Origin: Phycisphaerae bacterium
Lineage (GTDB): Bacteria > Planctomycetota > Phycisphaerae > Phycisphaerales > SM1A02
Reading direction: 5' to 3'
Length of the DNA: 5,375 bases
Assembly: GCA_016873375.1 (NCBI GenBank)
Contig: VGXJ01000139.1
Location: 1-5,375 of the forward strand
In this document: positions 5,354 to 5,375 of the stretch, piece after piece
Numbering within the stretch: the stretch's first letter is position 1
How the letters are laid out: each line of letters starts with the position of its first letter
Translations under genes and position numbers: made by a program
Notes under the pieces: model-generated
The model's database searches: none
What the model saw: only the letters and a program-made list of their open reading frames with translations
What the model was told of the DNA's origin: nothing

Positions 5354-5375
5354 GCCGCTCGCCTGCATGGGCCGA

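Overview
The window is GC-rich, and everything supported in it reads on the minus strand. The best guess for the source is a planctomycete, perhaps of the Phycisphaerae. The reasons are a secreted hydrolase ending in a dockerin-like calcium-binding repeat pair (DLNGDGTVDGNDLG...), a style common in that group, and a compact type III polyketide synthase / methyltransferase / flavoprotein operon. This assignment is an inference from protein style, not from a marker gene.

In transcription order (right to left): a tRNA-Pro(UGG) gene at 5337-5264; an array at 5282-4839 of four perfect 102-bp tandem units plus a 36-bp partial unit that runs into the 3' end of the tRNA gene; a 99-bp leader; a secreted SGNH/GDSL-like hydrolase with a dockerin-like tail (4739-3102); after 30 bp, a small lipoprotein of unknown function (3071-2439); after 15 bp that hold a strong hairpin, a class I SAM-dependent methyltransferase (2423-1710); an FAD-dependent oxidoreductase of the geranylgeranyl-reductase type (1713-544); and the first 182 codons of a type III polyketide synthase (547-1, cut by the window edge). 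The last three genes are joined by two 4-bp ATGA stop/start overlaps, so they almost certainly form one translationally coupled operon. The synthase would make a polyketide (alkylresorcinol, alkylpyrone or similar) from an acyl-CoA starter, and the methyltransferase and flavoprotein would tailor it. The product cannot be read from the sequence. The hydrolase and lipoprotein may share the transcript, but nothing proves a functional link.

The most unusual element is the array. Every unit carries an exact copy of the last 19 nt of the tRNA-Pro gene (from within the T-loop to the discriminator base) plus the 17 bp that follow it, separated by an identical 66-bp segment containing three tight hairpins. 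The result is five 36-bp tRNA-tail segments alternating with four 66-bp hairpin segments between a tRNA gene and a co-directional protein gene. The unit is 34 codons long and free of stops in several frames, so it produces long spurious reading frames, one of which runs from the tRNA through the array into the hydrolase gene. I describe this as a repeat or possible structured RNA element, not as protein.
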